From Erodium maritimum (taxonomy: Eukaryota > Streptophyta > Magnoliopsida > Geraniales > Geraniaceae): a stretch of 64,000 bases of DNA. The notes under the pieces were generated by a model. That model saw only the letters and a list, made by a program, of their open reading frames with translations, had not been told where the DNA came from and did no database searches. A program made the translations under genes and the position numbers. Position 1 is the first letter of the stretch. Each line of letters opens with the position of its first letter. Positions 1-15,000 of this stretch are shown here, piece after piece. The DNA lies in assembly GCA_963921825.1 (NCBI GenBank), contig OY997596.1, positions 38,865,932-38,929,931 on the forward strand. The letters are read 5' to 3'.

Positions 1-1172
1 TTACGTTAACATAATGGAAAACAAACATTTCCTAAACTTTTATCAGTTATAATCCAAATAACCTTTTTTTTATAAGCGATGGATTTTGTTGATGCTTTGA
101 ATTTCAACAAGAAATACAAATAGGGGAGACTCTACCCAAAAAGGGGATCATCCTTGATACCTTCAAAAAAGAAAACAAAAAACGAGACTCACGAACGAGG
201 AACCTCACTGATTCAACACCCCAAAAACCAACAAGACACAAACCAACAAACAATAAACCAAAAAAGACACTGGCACAACACCACAAAACCCCATCCCACA
301 AAAGAAACAAAACCATAGGAAAACCGACTAAGAAGACGGATCCCGGTCTAAGGGAAAGAACTCCTCCTCTCCACAAACATCTTCAAAATCCAGATCATCG
401 TCACTACAAACATCAAGTTTTCTAGATATCGTCATTATTGAATTGTTCAAGAATTTCATTGCCCTTGAGCAAAGCAATCTAACCCGCACTCTTTACATAA
501 TCCCAAGCTCTTTTCGGGTATCCCTTTCCTTGTTTAGAGAATTGGATTTGGCTCGTTGGTGTAGAACATAAGCTGGAGTTTTTTTTGCTCCTCGTCCTCT
601 TTGACCCCTAAATAAACCCTTAGACTTATGAGGCCGAGACATGTCATTCTCCACAGAGCTGATTGAATCGGGTACAAACAAGTCAGTGCTCGCTCCCGAT
701 CACCAAAGGTCTGAGCCAGAACAGAGGGATTTGAAAACCTTGACACCTCAGGAAGTATTGTGTGACTCCATACTTACTGCCAAGTTTTCAGTAAGCAAAG
801 GAGTTGTAGCAACCTCCATGACTGCCGAACCCAATTACACCAATTATCTACCCAGAGGTCCTTCATAGGATGGATGTGGAACAAAGGATAAAGAAGCTCC
901 AACACTTGAGGTTGAGCTTCCTTAAAAGGAATAAAAGGCTATTCCTCCTTCGCAGATCGCACCTCATTCCCCGGTAAAACAAGATTGAACACAGCGACGT
1001 CTGTTTCTAAAACTTCCCAAATGTGAACTGGAAAAAAGTCAGATCCCAGAGAAAGACTCAAATCATCAATAACAAAGATATGTGTTCCATGAACTTGAAC
1101 AAAATCCCTTATGCAGTTTCCAACGTCAAAATCATGATGAACCAGTAAGACTCTCCCGAACATAAACCCCAA
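1..1172 (-). pseudogene. LINE (L1-type) ORF1 remnant, 3' part
   Basis: Read on the minus strand, 1172-939 gives a stretch beginning MGFMFGRVLLVHHDFDVG that has the shape of the DUF4283 domain of plant L1 ORF1 proteins. 681-493 then gives a basic tail (RGRGAKKTPAYVLHQRAKSN) much like the tail of a second copy at 41.0-41.3 kb. Below about 430 the strand becomes T/G-rich, as in the spacer between ORF1 and ORF2 of plant LINEs. The frame changes between blocks and stops are present, so this is a decayed copy running off the left edge of the window. The LINE assignment rests on domain shape, order and similarity to the second copy. Confidence 0.5.
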
Positions 1173-4560
<3,388 letters not shown>

Positions 4561-4578
4561 ACTTGGTGGATAACAAAG

Positions 4579-5700
4579 TGGAAAAAACCCTAGCAGAAGC
4601 TCTACGCAGCCTCCTCCCCCTTCCCCTATTTCACCATTGAAGCTCTTTGCTTTCAAGCTCTCCGATACCTTTGATTGGGTCAACCATAACCCCTCGGGGT
4701 ACACTTCACCGTTGATGATCCTTCCAGATCGGTGTTGGTTCTGTTACTGCGTCATTCTGGCTCATCATCCGTGTTCAGCCTCCTCTCCCAATTCGACCAT
4801 GCAGCCATCTGCTCCCGTCGCTTCCCCGTTCACAGCCCAGCGCCGCCGTCCCTGGTCTACGCTCGGTCGTCTACAATAGGCGTCGCCCGGCCGGTGGGGC
4901 TGCGTCGTGAACCTGCCCTCGAGCAGCAACTTGCCCTGCAACTGCCCCACCAGCGACTCGCCCAACTGCCCCCGTCGGATTTTCTGCCCGGCGTCACTAC
5001 CCCGACACCATCGGTCGATAGCCCCATTCCCGAGATCCGGCGTCTCGCCGGCAGCGTAACCCATTTGAAGGTTAAACCGGGTTCGGTGATGGACGGAGCC
5101 CTCGTCCCGGCGCCCCCGTACCGGTCCTTTGCTGCCGCCGCTGGAGGTCAGCCTGACCAGGTGCACCACCCCTGGACGTCGCCGCTGGTGTCCTATCCCA
5201 GGTACCACCCCCCGACCATGCCTGCCTCATCCCCGACGGGCCGCTCAACGCTCGTTGGCAGACTTGGTTTTCAACAGACAGAGGTCTCTCAGCCTCCTTT
5301 GGAAGAATGAGAAGACCCGGCGGGGGTGGGAGGGTCCGTCGACGGACTATACCCACAGACCCGGGACTACCAGTGTTGGGAAGTCTCGGGAAATCCACAT
5401 TCAAGGCACTACGTTCAGCTTTTAGGTCTGCTTTGCACTTCTTTCTAGGTCAAATAAGTCTTTGGTTAGGTTGGTTTATGACTTTATTTTTCGTTATGTC
5501 TCGCTGTTCTGAGACGTTGGTAAGGAGATGTCCTGAGTTTTAGGCTACGATATCAAGTAGTCTATTGTTATAGGTCCATGAGCGCTGAGCTTGCTATGGT
5601 CGGTCCGGACATATATCTGGAACCCTGGGCGGTTACGCCCTACCTTGTTTGGTTACATTTTGGCATTAATGCAATTCTCCGATAACCCGTTTCAAAAAAA
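4579..5700 (+). mobile_element. LINE-derived insertion with poly(A) tail and 18-bp TSD
   Basis: The block is flanked by AACTTGGTGGATAACAAA at 4,561-4,578 and a 17/18 match at 5,701-5,718. It ends in a CTCCGATAA-type 3' end followed by an A-run at 5,694-5,702. Both are hallmarks of target-primed LINE retrotransposition. The 5' half is GC-rich and holds a proline- and alanine-rich open frame (4,732-5,310, 192 codons) with a PYRSFAAAAGG phrase resembling the start of plant L1 ORF1. There is no endonuclease or reverse transcriptase, so it looks like an internally deleted or non-autonomous derivative keeping the 5' leader, the ORF1 start and the 3' UTR. The mechanism is well supported; the exact LINE family is not. 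Confidence 0.75.
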
Positions 5701-5718
5701 AACTTGGTGGACAACAAA

Positions 5719-6191
5719 TAGCCATATATACTCCATTACATCGAAAATGGATAAAGATATTCTAATCATTCCAGTCTCAACAACACCAAGTGGATCCTCT
5801 TTTAGTTGTAGAAGTAGGATAATCGTTCATTTCAAGAATACCTTGAGCACACATATTGTGCAAGCTCTAGTTTGTACTCATGATTTATTCAAAAATCCAC
5901 CACCACTCTTTTTTACAACTAAATTGAAGTTAGAAATGGATTCCCTTAGAGGATGGTATGAATCATTTTTAGCATTTTTTATTTAGGTTTAATTTTTATT
6001 AAATGTGATTTAGCAACTGTTAACTAATATAATTTGCAGACCTTAATGAAACATGAAGTCCACTTGGCACCCCTATGATGCTTTGAATTTCAGCATATGT
6101 TTTGAATTTCAGTATGATCAAATGCTTGAATTAAATTGTTTTTAAATTTAGTTGGTTGGAGTGTACTCGTTATTGTACCGACTTAAACTTA
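5719..6191. other. AT-rich spacer, nothing recognised
   Basis: Between the LINE insertion and the MULE there is about 470 bases of AT-rich sequence without a convincing reading frame or repeat structure. Confidence 0.5.
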
Positions 6192-6200
6192 TTCGCTCAT

Positions 6201-7740
6201 AGAGGAGAAATCTAATAGAAACCCTCCTTATCCTAAAAACTGTGTGAACCAATCCTAACCATACACCATTTAGATCCAACATTCACCATAATGCCACATC
6301 ATCATCCCAATTCTACCAAAACTCACGTCCATTTCTTCCTTTCTCACACAAGCAAGGGCATAATTGTAAAAGAATGGTGCCATGTGGACAAGTGTCCATT
6401 TTTTTCTTAACCAATTCACTAATTTAATATTTTCCGATTCGTTTGAACTCCGATTAGCTTCAAACTTGCGCCAATATTTTTCTTTTTCCAAGGGCTTCAA
6501 ATCAAGATCAGTCATGAATATATTTTGAAGCACGAAAATAAAAAAGTTATACTGGGGTGATAAAAACAATGTTAAGTGTTGATAAATCTTCACTAATAAA
6601 TTTTTTATATCGAGGTATCAAACTAGTGCTAAATAGTGTTTAATGTTGATAAAACTAGTGCTTAGTGTTCATAAAAAAACATGTGATGATGTAATAAAAA
6701 TCATGTTCGATTTTGGAAAATGAGGTGATAAAACTAGTGTTCAGTGTTGATAAACCAAGCGTATAGTGTTGATAAACCCAGTGTATAATGTTGATAAACC
6801 CAGTGTATAGTGTTGATAAAAATTACACAGACTTAACTTTTTTTAAAAATCAGCCCCAAAATAAGGGGGATAACCTAGAGTTTAGTATTGATAAAAAAAA
6901 CATGTGATGAGATGATAAAAACACATGTAATTTAATGATAAACATAGTGTTTAGTGTTGATAAAACTAGTGCTTAGCGTTCATAAAAAAACATGTGATGA
7001 TGTGAAAAAAATCATGTTCGATTTTGGAAAATGAGGTGATAAATCCAGTGTATAGTGTTGATAAATACAGTGTATAGTGTTGATAAAAATTACCCAGACT
7101 TAACTTTTTCTAAAATCAGCCCCGAAATAAGGGTGATAACCTAGAGTTTAGTGTTGATAAAAAAAGCATGTGATGGGACGATAAAAACACATGTAATTGA
7201 ATGATAAACATAGTGTTTAGTGTTGATAAAACTAGTGCTTAGTGTTCATAAAAAAACATGTGATGATGTAATAAAAATCATGTTCGATTCTGGAAAATGA
7301 GGTGATAAATCCAGTGTATAGTGTTGATAAACCAAGTGTATAGTGTTGATAAACCCAGTGTATAGTGTTGATAAAAATTACCCAGACTTAACTTTTTTTT
7401 AAAAAATCAACCCCGAAAATAATTTTTTTTTCGTGCTTCAAAATATATTCATGACTGATCTTGATAGAAAGCCCTTGAAAAAACAAACCTAATGGCGCAA
7501 GTTTGAAGCCAATCGGAGTTCAAACGAAGCGGGAAAAATTAAATTAGTGAATTGGTAAAAAAAAAAATAATATGATGATTTTACTAAAAAGCCCTTACCC
7601 CTTACTAAAAAGTGCTGTTTTTTTGCAGTCAACAAGTCAACAAATCAATTGCATCTCATCCATCCATTCTTAAAATGAATGGTTTGGATTGGTTCACACA
7701 GTTTTTACGTTAAGGAGTAGTTTCTATTTGATTTTTCCTC
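6201..7740. mobile_element. Non-autonomous Mutator-like element (MULE), 1.54 kb
   Basis: The ends form a terminal inverted repeat: AGAGGAGAAATCTAATAGAA at the left against the reverse complement of the right end (GAGGAAAAATCAAATAGAAA). Homology of the arms continues inward, with a second well-matched block at about 6,410-6,530 against 7,425-7,560. A 9-bp duplication, TTCGCTCAT, flanks it at 6,192-6,200 and 7,741-7,749. Long TIRs plus a 9-bp TSD are the signature of Mutator-like transposons. No transposase frame is present. The middle is a tandem array built on a GTGTTGATAAA core. Confidence 0.88.
6590..7400. repeat. Tandem array in the MULE core (GTGTTGATAAA motif)
   Basis: The motif CAGTGTATAGTGTTGATAAA and close variants recur many times at roughly 20-30 base spacing. 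A larger unit starting AAACTAGTGCTTAGTGTTCA recurs at about 6,651, 6,963 and 7,229, so the array is a repeat within a repeat, with unit spacings of about 312 and 266 bases. Confidence 0.85.
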
Positions 7741-7749
7741 TTCGCTCAT

Positions 7750-8287
7750 ATGTACTTTTGTTTTGAGGAATTGAGAGATTTTTAAGGTGACGAACCAAGA
7801 TTGTAATAATAATATAATTTTGTTTAGATATCTCCATTTCTTGTATTGCTTATGACGAACACAAGATGAACGGACAATTATGTGTAACTTATAATTTTGA
7901 TGTATTAGTCCTCTTGAGCATAGTTTTTTCATCATTAAAGAGGGATAAAATAAGAGCTTTTTAGCTACATTTGATCTCCTTAATGAGTTTTCTTGAATTT
8001 TTTTTTTTTATCATTTATAAGCATTATGTTTGATTCTTATTGTGTTTGTTTGAAATTTTGGACTATGAATTATTTGGGTTGGCTCATATGTTTGGGTTTA
8101 TTTACAAGACCCAATAGTTTAATAGTCGGTGGTTAAAATCATTATCCAATCGACCTGTATAACACAAAAACTCTGGTGTCGGGATTGGTTCCGAAACCCG
8201 ACACACCAATAGTACGGAATTGGATTTTTAAGGGGGTAATTGGTTGGTTAACCTAACATGCCCATTCTTTCTTTTTTCGAAAGTATA
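7750..8287. other. AT-rich spacer with a small hairpin
   Basis: No gene is seen. A short stem-loop near 8,178-8,210 pairs GTGTCGGG with CCCGACAC around a loop of about a dozen bases. It is too short and isolated to be given a function. Confidence 0.4.
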
Positions 8288-8297
8288 TTTTTTTCAA

Positions 8298-8635
8298 GGG
8301 ATAATTGTCCAAAACTATCCTAAAGTTTCATCCACAAACGAGTTGATGCACAAAGTTTCGTCCACGTTGTGTGGTTACCCTGAAGTTTTGTCCACGACTT
8401 TTTTACTTTTGACGTAATAGGGATGTTCAGAATGATGGTCTGGGGCCTCTGGGCAGTGCTTCCAGATTGAATAGAAGCGTGAACAAAACTTCAATGCACC
8501 CACAAAAGCGTGACAAAACTTCAATGCACCTACAAAAGCGTGGACAAAACTTCAGGGTACCCACCAGCGTGGACAAAACTTTGTGCATCAACTTGTTTGT
8601 AGATGAAACTTTTAAGGTAGTTTTGAACCATTATC
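8298..8635. mobile_element. Long-TIR MITE, copy 1 (Mutator-like family)
   Basis: The left arm (GGGATAATTGTCCAAAACTA onward) pairs with the reverse complement of the right arm over about 100 bases. TTTTTTTCAA occurs on both sides (8,288-8,297 and 8,636-8,645), consistent with a 9-10 bp TSD. The arms and core are made of repeated units containing GTGGACAAAACTTCA. It shares the terminal GGGWTAATTG with the copies at 14.55 and 15.9 kb. It ends about 140 bases upstream of the putative TATA box of the cycloartenol synthase gene. Confidence 0.82.
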
Positions 8636-8773
8636 TTTTTTTCAAATATTTCTTTGAATATCCATGTGGAGTTGGAGGATGGAATAAGAAAGATAAATGC
8701 CATTATTTGGCACAACATGCACTCACTCGTCTTCGTGCTCTCTCCTCTGGTCTTGACATGATTCTCTCTCTAC

Positions 8774-8780
8774 TTATATA
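8774..8780 (+). promoter_or_regulatory. Putative TATA box of the cycloartenol synthase gene
   Basis: TTATATA lies about 270 bases before the start codon and is followed by a CT-rich stretch typical of plant 5' leaders. It is the best TATA-like match in the proximal upstream region. No transcript evidence is available. Confidence 0.4.
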
Positions 8781-8805
8781 ATGCTTGCTCCTCTATCCTT
8801 GTTCT

Positions 8806-9045
8806 GAGAACATCTCTCTCATTGCCAGGTTAGCTCGGAGATTTGGAGTATTGCTCCGTTTCCTCCGCTCCCCTCTCCAATTTCTTTCACTACCAACTGT
8901 TTTACTCTCGATTGTGTGCGAAAATCTTCGTTCTCTATTATGATGTTGCTACCAATTTATGTTTTCCACAGTGCCAAACAGTATCGTGATTTTGTGGCAT
9001 TTTTGTTTCGCTAATGGTAGTTTTGTTCCTCTCAGCGGAAAAAAA
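8806..9045 (+). other. Probable 5' UTR, possibly with an intron
   Basis: The CT-rich stretch before the ATG looks like a plant leader. A donor-like CAG/GTTAGC at 8,828/8,829 and an acceptor-like CTCTCAG ending at 9,035 would define a 207-base leader intron and remove the short upstream ATGs. This is inference from splice-site shape only. Confidence 0.3.
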
Positions 9046-12000
9046 ATGTGGAAGCTGAAGATCGCCGAGGGAGGGAGTCCATGGCTAAGGACGACGAACA
9101 ATCACGTCGGAAGGCAGGTCTGGGAGTTCGATCCCAAGCTCGGATCAACCGAGGAGATTGCGGAGATCGAGAAGGCTCGCGAGGAGTTCCGCAGCTGCCG
9201 CTTCGAGAAGAAGCACAGTTCAGATCTGCTTATGCGCTTTCAGGTTTGTGTTTTGTGTTGAGTTCTAATTGATGTGAGCACGTCGGTTTTGATTTACTTT
9301 GTGGAGTGGACAATTAGAAGTTGCTATTGGTGGCCTACAAAAGGGGGACTTGCAGTGGCATCTATCTGTCACTGCTGACCTTTTGTGGGCCAGGGATTGT
9401 TGTGATTATTCCTAGAACTTGCTTGACCTTTCAAGAGAATCAAAACTGATTTTGAGCTGAAATTTGAAGTTTATATTGTAATGATAACCTTTGATTTACA
9501 CATGATGCATTGCCTAAGTATTAGATACTTACAAGCAACTTATCTTACCATCAAAGCGGACCCTCAGTTGTTTTTTAAAATATATTTGGCAAGAGCTTAG
9601 CTTTGATTTCAGTTCGAGTTCAATTGCTTGTTGGCTACAAGTACTAGTATTAATAAATAATATTTATTAGCCTGATAGATGAATTAGATACAACAAGACG
9701 TTTTGTAGTTTGAAGTGAATCAACGATCTCCTATTTGGTTTGAGAATCTCCTGTTTGGTGATAACTGTAAGACTAGGAAATATAGAGAATATATTGATGA
9801 TAACTTGATACAAAGAACGAGGACAACTCTCTATTTATAGAGAGTAACACTAGCATCTTACTACCTCATTAATGGTAAACTCTTCACCTCCCACCCACTT
9901 AATTAATAGTAGACTCTTCACCTCCTAACTACCTAATTGATAATAGACTCTTCAACTACTCATCAATAATTCATATTCTAACAATAACATATAGAATTTT
10001 TCATGTTGATGGAAACCGAATTGAGCAAACATTGTTCATCTTCAGAAGGTTAAACTGTGCAGTTTAGGGGTTACTTTTTTACTTGCTGAAAGGGAAACAA
10101 AACAAAAAGTGAAAACAATTGCTTTCTGTTTGGTATTTTCTGGTCCATATTAAAACAATAGGAATTTCCTACCTTGTTGGTTGAACAAGTGTGCAGGTTC
10201 ACTTGACTTCTTATCACAAATAGGACAGGAACTATATATTTTTTTTATTGAAGTTGACCCAATGGGGTTCTGCTTTGTTTAGTATTGTGGCTGAAATCAA
10301 ACTAAAAGGAACCACAATTATTAAATTGTTCAATTGTTCTTGCTGTTTCACCCAATTTTCTCACGTTCTAAAACTTTGTTTTCTTTCCCTTTTCCCCACT
10401 TCTATAAACTACTCTAATGTTATCTGCTCTTATGTTCAGATTTCTTTTATTTGTACATAAGTTGAACAGTGTAAGTATTCTGCTTAATGTGGTCTAACAT
10501 CTAGTAATAATTTCAACTCAGTTTTTTCTAGTCCATCTCTATAGTCTAATAGCCTCAATCTATAAAACTTATATGTGTGGCACAGCAGTATCTAATTTCA
10601 ACCATTTGCAATGTTTCACACTGTGTAGTTTGCCAAAGAGAATCCAAAAGATAATGTACTACCCCAAGTCAAAGTAAAAGATACAGAAGATGTCTCTGAA
10701 GAGATGGTGACAACCACATTAAGAAGGGCTATAGATTTCCATTCAACTCTCCAGGCTCACGATGGGCATTGGCCAGGAGATTATGGAGGTCCCATGTTTC
10801 TTATGCCTGGCTTGGTGACTACTGATCTTGTAGCTTGTTCATTTTTGGTTGTGAAAGATATCTGGGGAGTATATGTAGAGTCATATGGCAACTGAAATGC
10901 CTTCGTTAACCATAATATTTTGTTTGCGTAATATATCAGGTGATTTGTTTGTCTATTACTGGAGCACTCAATGCAGTTCTAACAGAAGAGCATAAAAAGG
11001 AGATGTGTCGCTATCTGTACAATCATCAGGTAAGCATGGTTTTTGTTGTCTCTTACTATGACATCCAGTCAATCCTCTGGTCACTTCTCATTTTTGAGGA
11101 TATATTCTGTTAAGAAATATTGTATTAGATGCTTGTACATGTCCAAAAGCTTTCTAAATGTAGATGTATGTAATTGCAGAATGAAGATGGAGGATGGGGT
11201 TTACACATTGAGGGACCAAGCACAATGTTTGGTTCTGTCTTGAGCTATGTTACCCTAAGATTGCTTGGAGAGGGGGCTAATGATGGGGAAGGGGCAATGG
11301 AGAAAGGGCGTGATTGGATTCTGAACCATGGTGGTGCTACTGCAATAACATCATGGGGAAAAATGTGGCTTTCAGTTAAGAACTCTACCCTATGCCTTTT
11401 GCTTAGGCATCAACTTCAGTGTTTCTTTGTAGGTCCTATATTTCATTAGTTTGATCCTTTTTCTCTTTCTTGTTGGCAATAGGTACTTGGGGCATATGAA
11501 TGGTCTGGCAACAACCCCCTGCCCCCTGAAATATGGCTTCTTCCTTATGCTCTCCCAATTCATCCAGGTGCTTCCAATTCCTTGTCATCTAGTTTCATCT
11601 TCAAATTGTTAACTGAATCTGACTTATACCTTGTTGAAGTATAAGTCCCACATAGAAAGTGTGTGGACGAATTGAACACTTGATAAGCATATTAGTGCCT
11701 CCACCCATCAGTTCGAGCTTTTGGGTTGGATTGGGCTTTAACATGGTATCAGAGCCTGGTTCGGCCCACGGCCCATTTGTCACCTCCACCCTATGGTCTC
11801 CGGTCCATATGCAGATGTCCAGTCCTACACGTGAGGGGGAGTTTTGAAGTCTAAACCCACATCGGAAAAATATAAGGATAAAATGCTACTTATAAAAGCT
11901 AGGGCCACACCCAACTAACAAGGTTAACCTTTTAGTTGTGGAAGCCCGACCCGATATAAGTAGCCCGTTTTAAAAACAAAATTTACATACCTGTTCCCCT

Positions 12001-15000
12001 GATAGATAGTTAAGGGCGAAACAAACTGTATTAAGATAATTTTTTAAGTTATTTATATGATTGTTATACTAATCTTAGTCAGCCAGATTGTTATACTCTC
12101 GTAAAAGTTATCAAATGTTTGAACTAATCTTAGTCAGCCAGATAACTAACCGTAGAATAAAATGTGACATTGACAATAGGCTAGAAGGAGATTTAAATTG
12201 TATGCAGGTAATCATTTGACAATTGTATATTGCCAGATGTGCTTGTTGCACTAGCATTTCCCCACTTACACATGAGAAGAATATTTTTTGGGGCAGCCAA
12301 TGCTGTTAAAGTTTATAAAACTAATCCTAAGCGCTAACCTTTGGCTTTGTAAGAGAAGCAAAGTAGGTTTTAGCTCTTTTTTTACCGTCACCCTAAGCAC
12401 TAACCTTAGGCTTAGTAAGAGTAGCAAAGTAGGTTTTAGCTCTTTTTTGACCAGCAAGGATACTCAATAATATTAAGAGCACACTAGATTGTCAAGAAGG
12501 AAATTAAGGCAGAGGAACAAAATACTAAAAAACAAAGCAACAGAGCTGAAAACAACAGCTACAAAAGCCAAACTTCTAAGAAAATCTACACAACCCAGAC
12601 TTGGAAACCAAACATAACTATGTACAATAAGAGCTGGGGGACTTTAGTAGTCAAGAAATAAAATTTTCTGACTTCCAATTATTGGTCAGTGAGACAATGT
12701 TGACAAATTTTGCTACTCTACAGGAAGGATGTGGTGTCACTGTCGAATGGTCTATTTGCCAATGTCTTATTTGTATGGCAAGAGGTTTGTTGGTCCTATC
12801 ACACCAACAGTTTTATCTTTGAGAAAGGAGCTTTATAATGTTCCTTATCATGATATAAATTGGGATCATGGACGCAACGAATGTGCGAAGGTTAGTGCTA
12901 CTGCTACCATCCTGTCATACTGAAACTAATTATTCACCTGCATATATATTCGTGCTTTTTGCATCACCTCATGGTCTGCCTTCCAAAAAAAAAATAGCAA
13001 CGAAGGTCTGGATTTATACTTTATCCCGTGAAAGGGAGTGCATATTCAATTTCGTACATTTTTGATATTTTGTTTCAAGTGTAGCATTATTAATGACTTC
13101 TTTTTTAAACAAATTCTTTTACACGTGAGTTATTGTTACTTTTTCCATGATAAGTAGCAGAATAATATTATGAACTGATGTGTGATTAGGAACAGTAAAA
13201 AATTGCAATACAACAACTTAGTCAATTTCCCAATCAATTGGAGTGGACTCCATAAACCAAATGCAGATCACATTGAGTCATTCACAAGAATGCTTGTTCT
13301 CCATTGTCTGAAATCGATTACTAAGTCCTTAGTGATACCTGCATCTTCCAAATCCTCGTGGATAACTTTTGCTCACATTTTTTTGGTCATCTTTGTGATC
13401 TCTTAAATAATCTTAAATCTATACTCTCCAACCTTTGCATAGGTGTCACAATAGGCTTATGATGCTTGTTCACGTCTGTAGGCGCAACACCTACTTTGGT
13501 TTGAAAGACCTCGTTCCAGACTTTGTCCACCCTTGTGTACCCACGCATCTAACCAAGCATAAGCTTATTGGTTACTTTCATTTTGTCCCATACAGTAATG
13601 CTGGTCAACCTGTTCTAATAACAGTCTTCTATTTATTTTCCTTTCAAGTTTAGAAGAAAACTCTTATCACATAGGACCCTTGATGCGTTTCGTCATTTCA
13701 ACCAACCTTCTTAAATCCTGTGCTTGACATCACCATCTAATTTTCCGTTCTTCTAAAGAAAGAACTTAAATACTTAAAATGATTGTTGCTCGGTACATAT
13801 TGCCCATCAAGTGTTACTATGCCCAAATCACGAGTTTGACGTATAAACTTACCCTGTTTTCGGCCGACTTAAACGAAAACCCTTTGATTCCAAAGTTCTT
13901 TTCCATAGCTCCAACTTTGCAATCACTCTTGCCCTTGTCTTGTCGATCAACACCACATAATTCATGACACTCCCATTTGGACATCTCGGGTTAATTCATC
14001 CATCAACATAGCAGACAAGAAAGGGCTCTAAGACGGTCCCTGGTGTAATACATCATCTGCAAGTAATACATGACATCCGTTGTTGACCTCCCACATGAAA
14101 CTACACTAATTCTCTGATATACTAATCATTTGTCTTAATCTACGTTCAAATACTCTTTCACACCACTTCATTGTGTGACACATCAACTTGCTCCCATGAT
14201 AATTAGAACAATGTGGAACACATCACCCTTGTTCTTATAAAGTGGTACTTGTGTGCTTTCACCTCCATTTGTCCAGTATTCGCATTGCGATTTCAGACGA
14301 ATGCCGAAGGTAATTAGGGACTCATTATTGAAATTGATAATAGGAATAATTGAAATAAGGGGAAATTATAGTTCAGAACAGTGAAAAATACATAATTTGC
14401 ATTTCATATTGTCGGATTTATGTTTGTTAAATTCACAAGGTTCACCAAAAGGTTAGTTGTAACATCACTAGCTGCATTTAAATTTGTCTGAAATATAACC
14501 GTCAATCTTCTGCAAAATAACAATTTTATCTTTTATAATTGAAAAAATTAAAGGTTAATTGTCAAACAGTGCACTGAAGTTTTGTCCACAAATGAAAGCA
14601 TGCATAAATTTTTGTCCACGCTTTATGGGTACACTGAAGTTTTATCCACCGACTTTTTTTAGAAAAAACGTAGCAGGGATGTTCAGAATGAATGGTCTGG
14701 GTAGTTCTTCGCGGATTCAATAGATTTGTGGGCAATACATAATGCATTCTAAAGTTGTGTGTGCAATTCATAATGCATCCTATAGTTGTGTGGGCAATTC
14801 ATAATGCATTCTATAGTTGTGTGGGCAATACGTTTTTCTAAAAAAGTCGGTGGACAAAACATCAGTGCACCCACAAAGCGTGGACAAAAGTTAAAGCATG
14901 CTTTCGTTGGTGGGCAAAACTTCAGCGCACTTTTTGACAATTAACCCAAAATTAAAATATGACTTTATTTTATTTTATTTTTTTGAAGGGATTAATCTGG

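Noticed and set aside
4765-5404. Minus-strand frames of 110-147 codons over the 4.6-5.7 kb insertion
   Set aside because: They arise from GC-rich composition; the retrotransposed orientation, shown by the poly(A) end, is plus.
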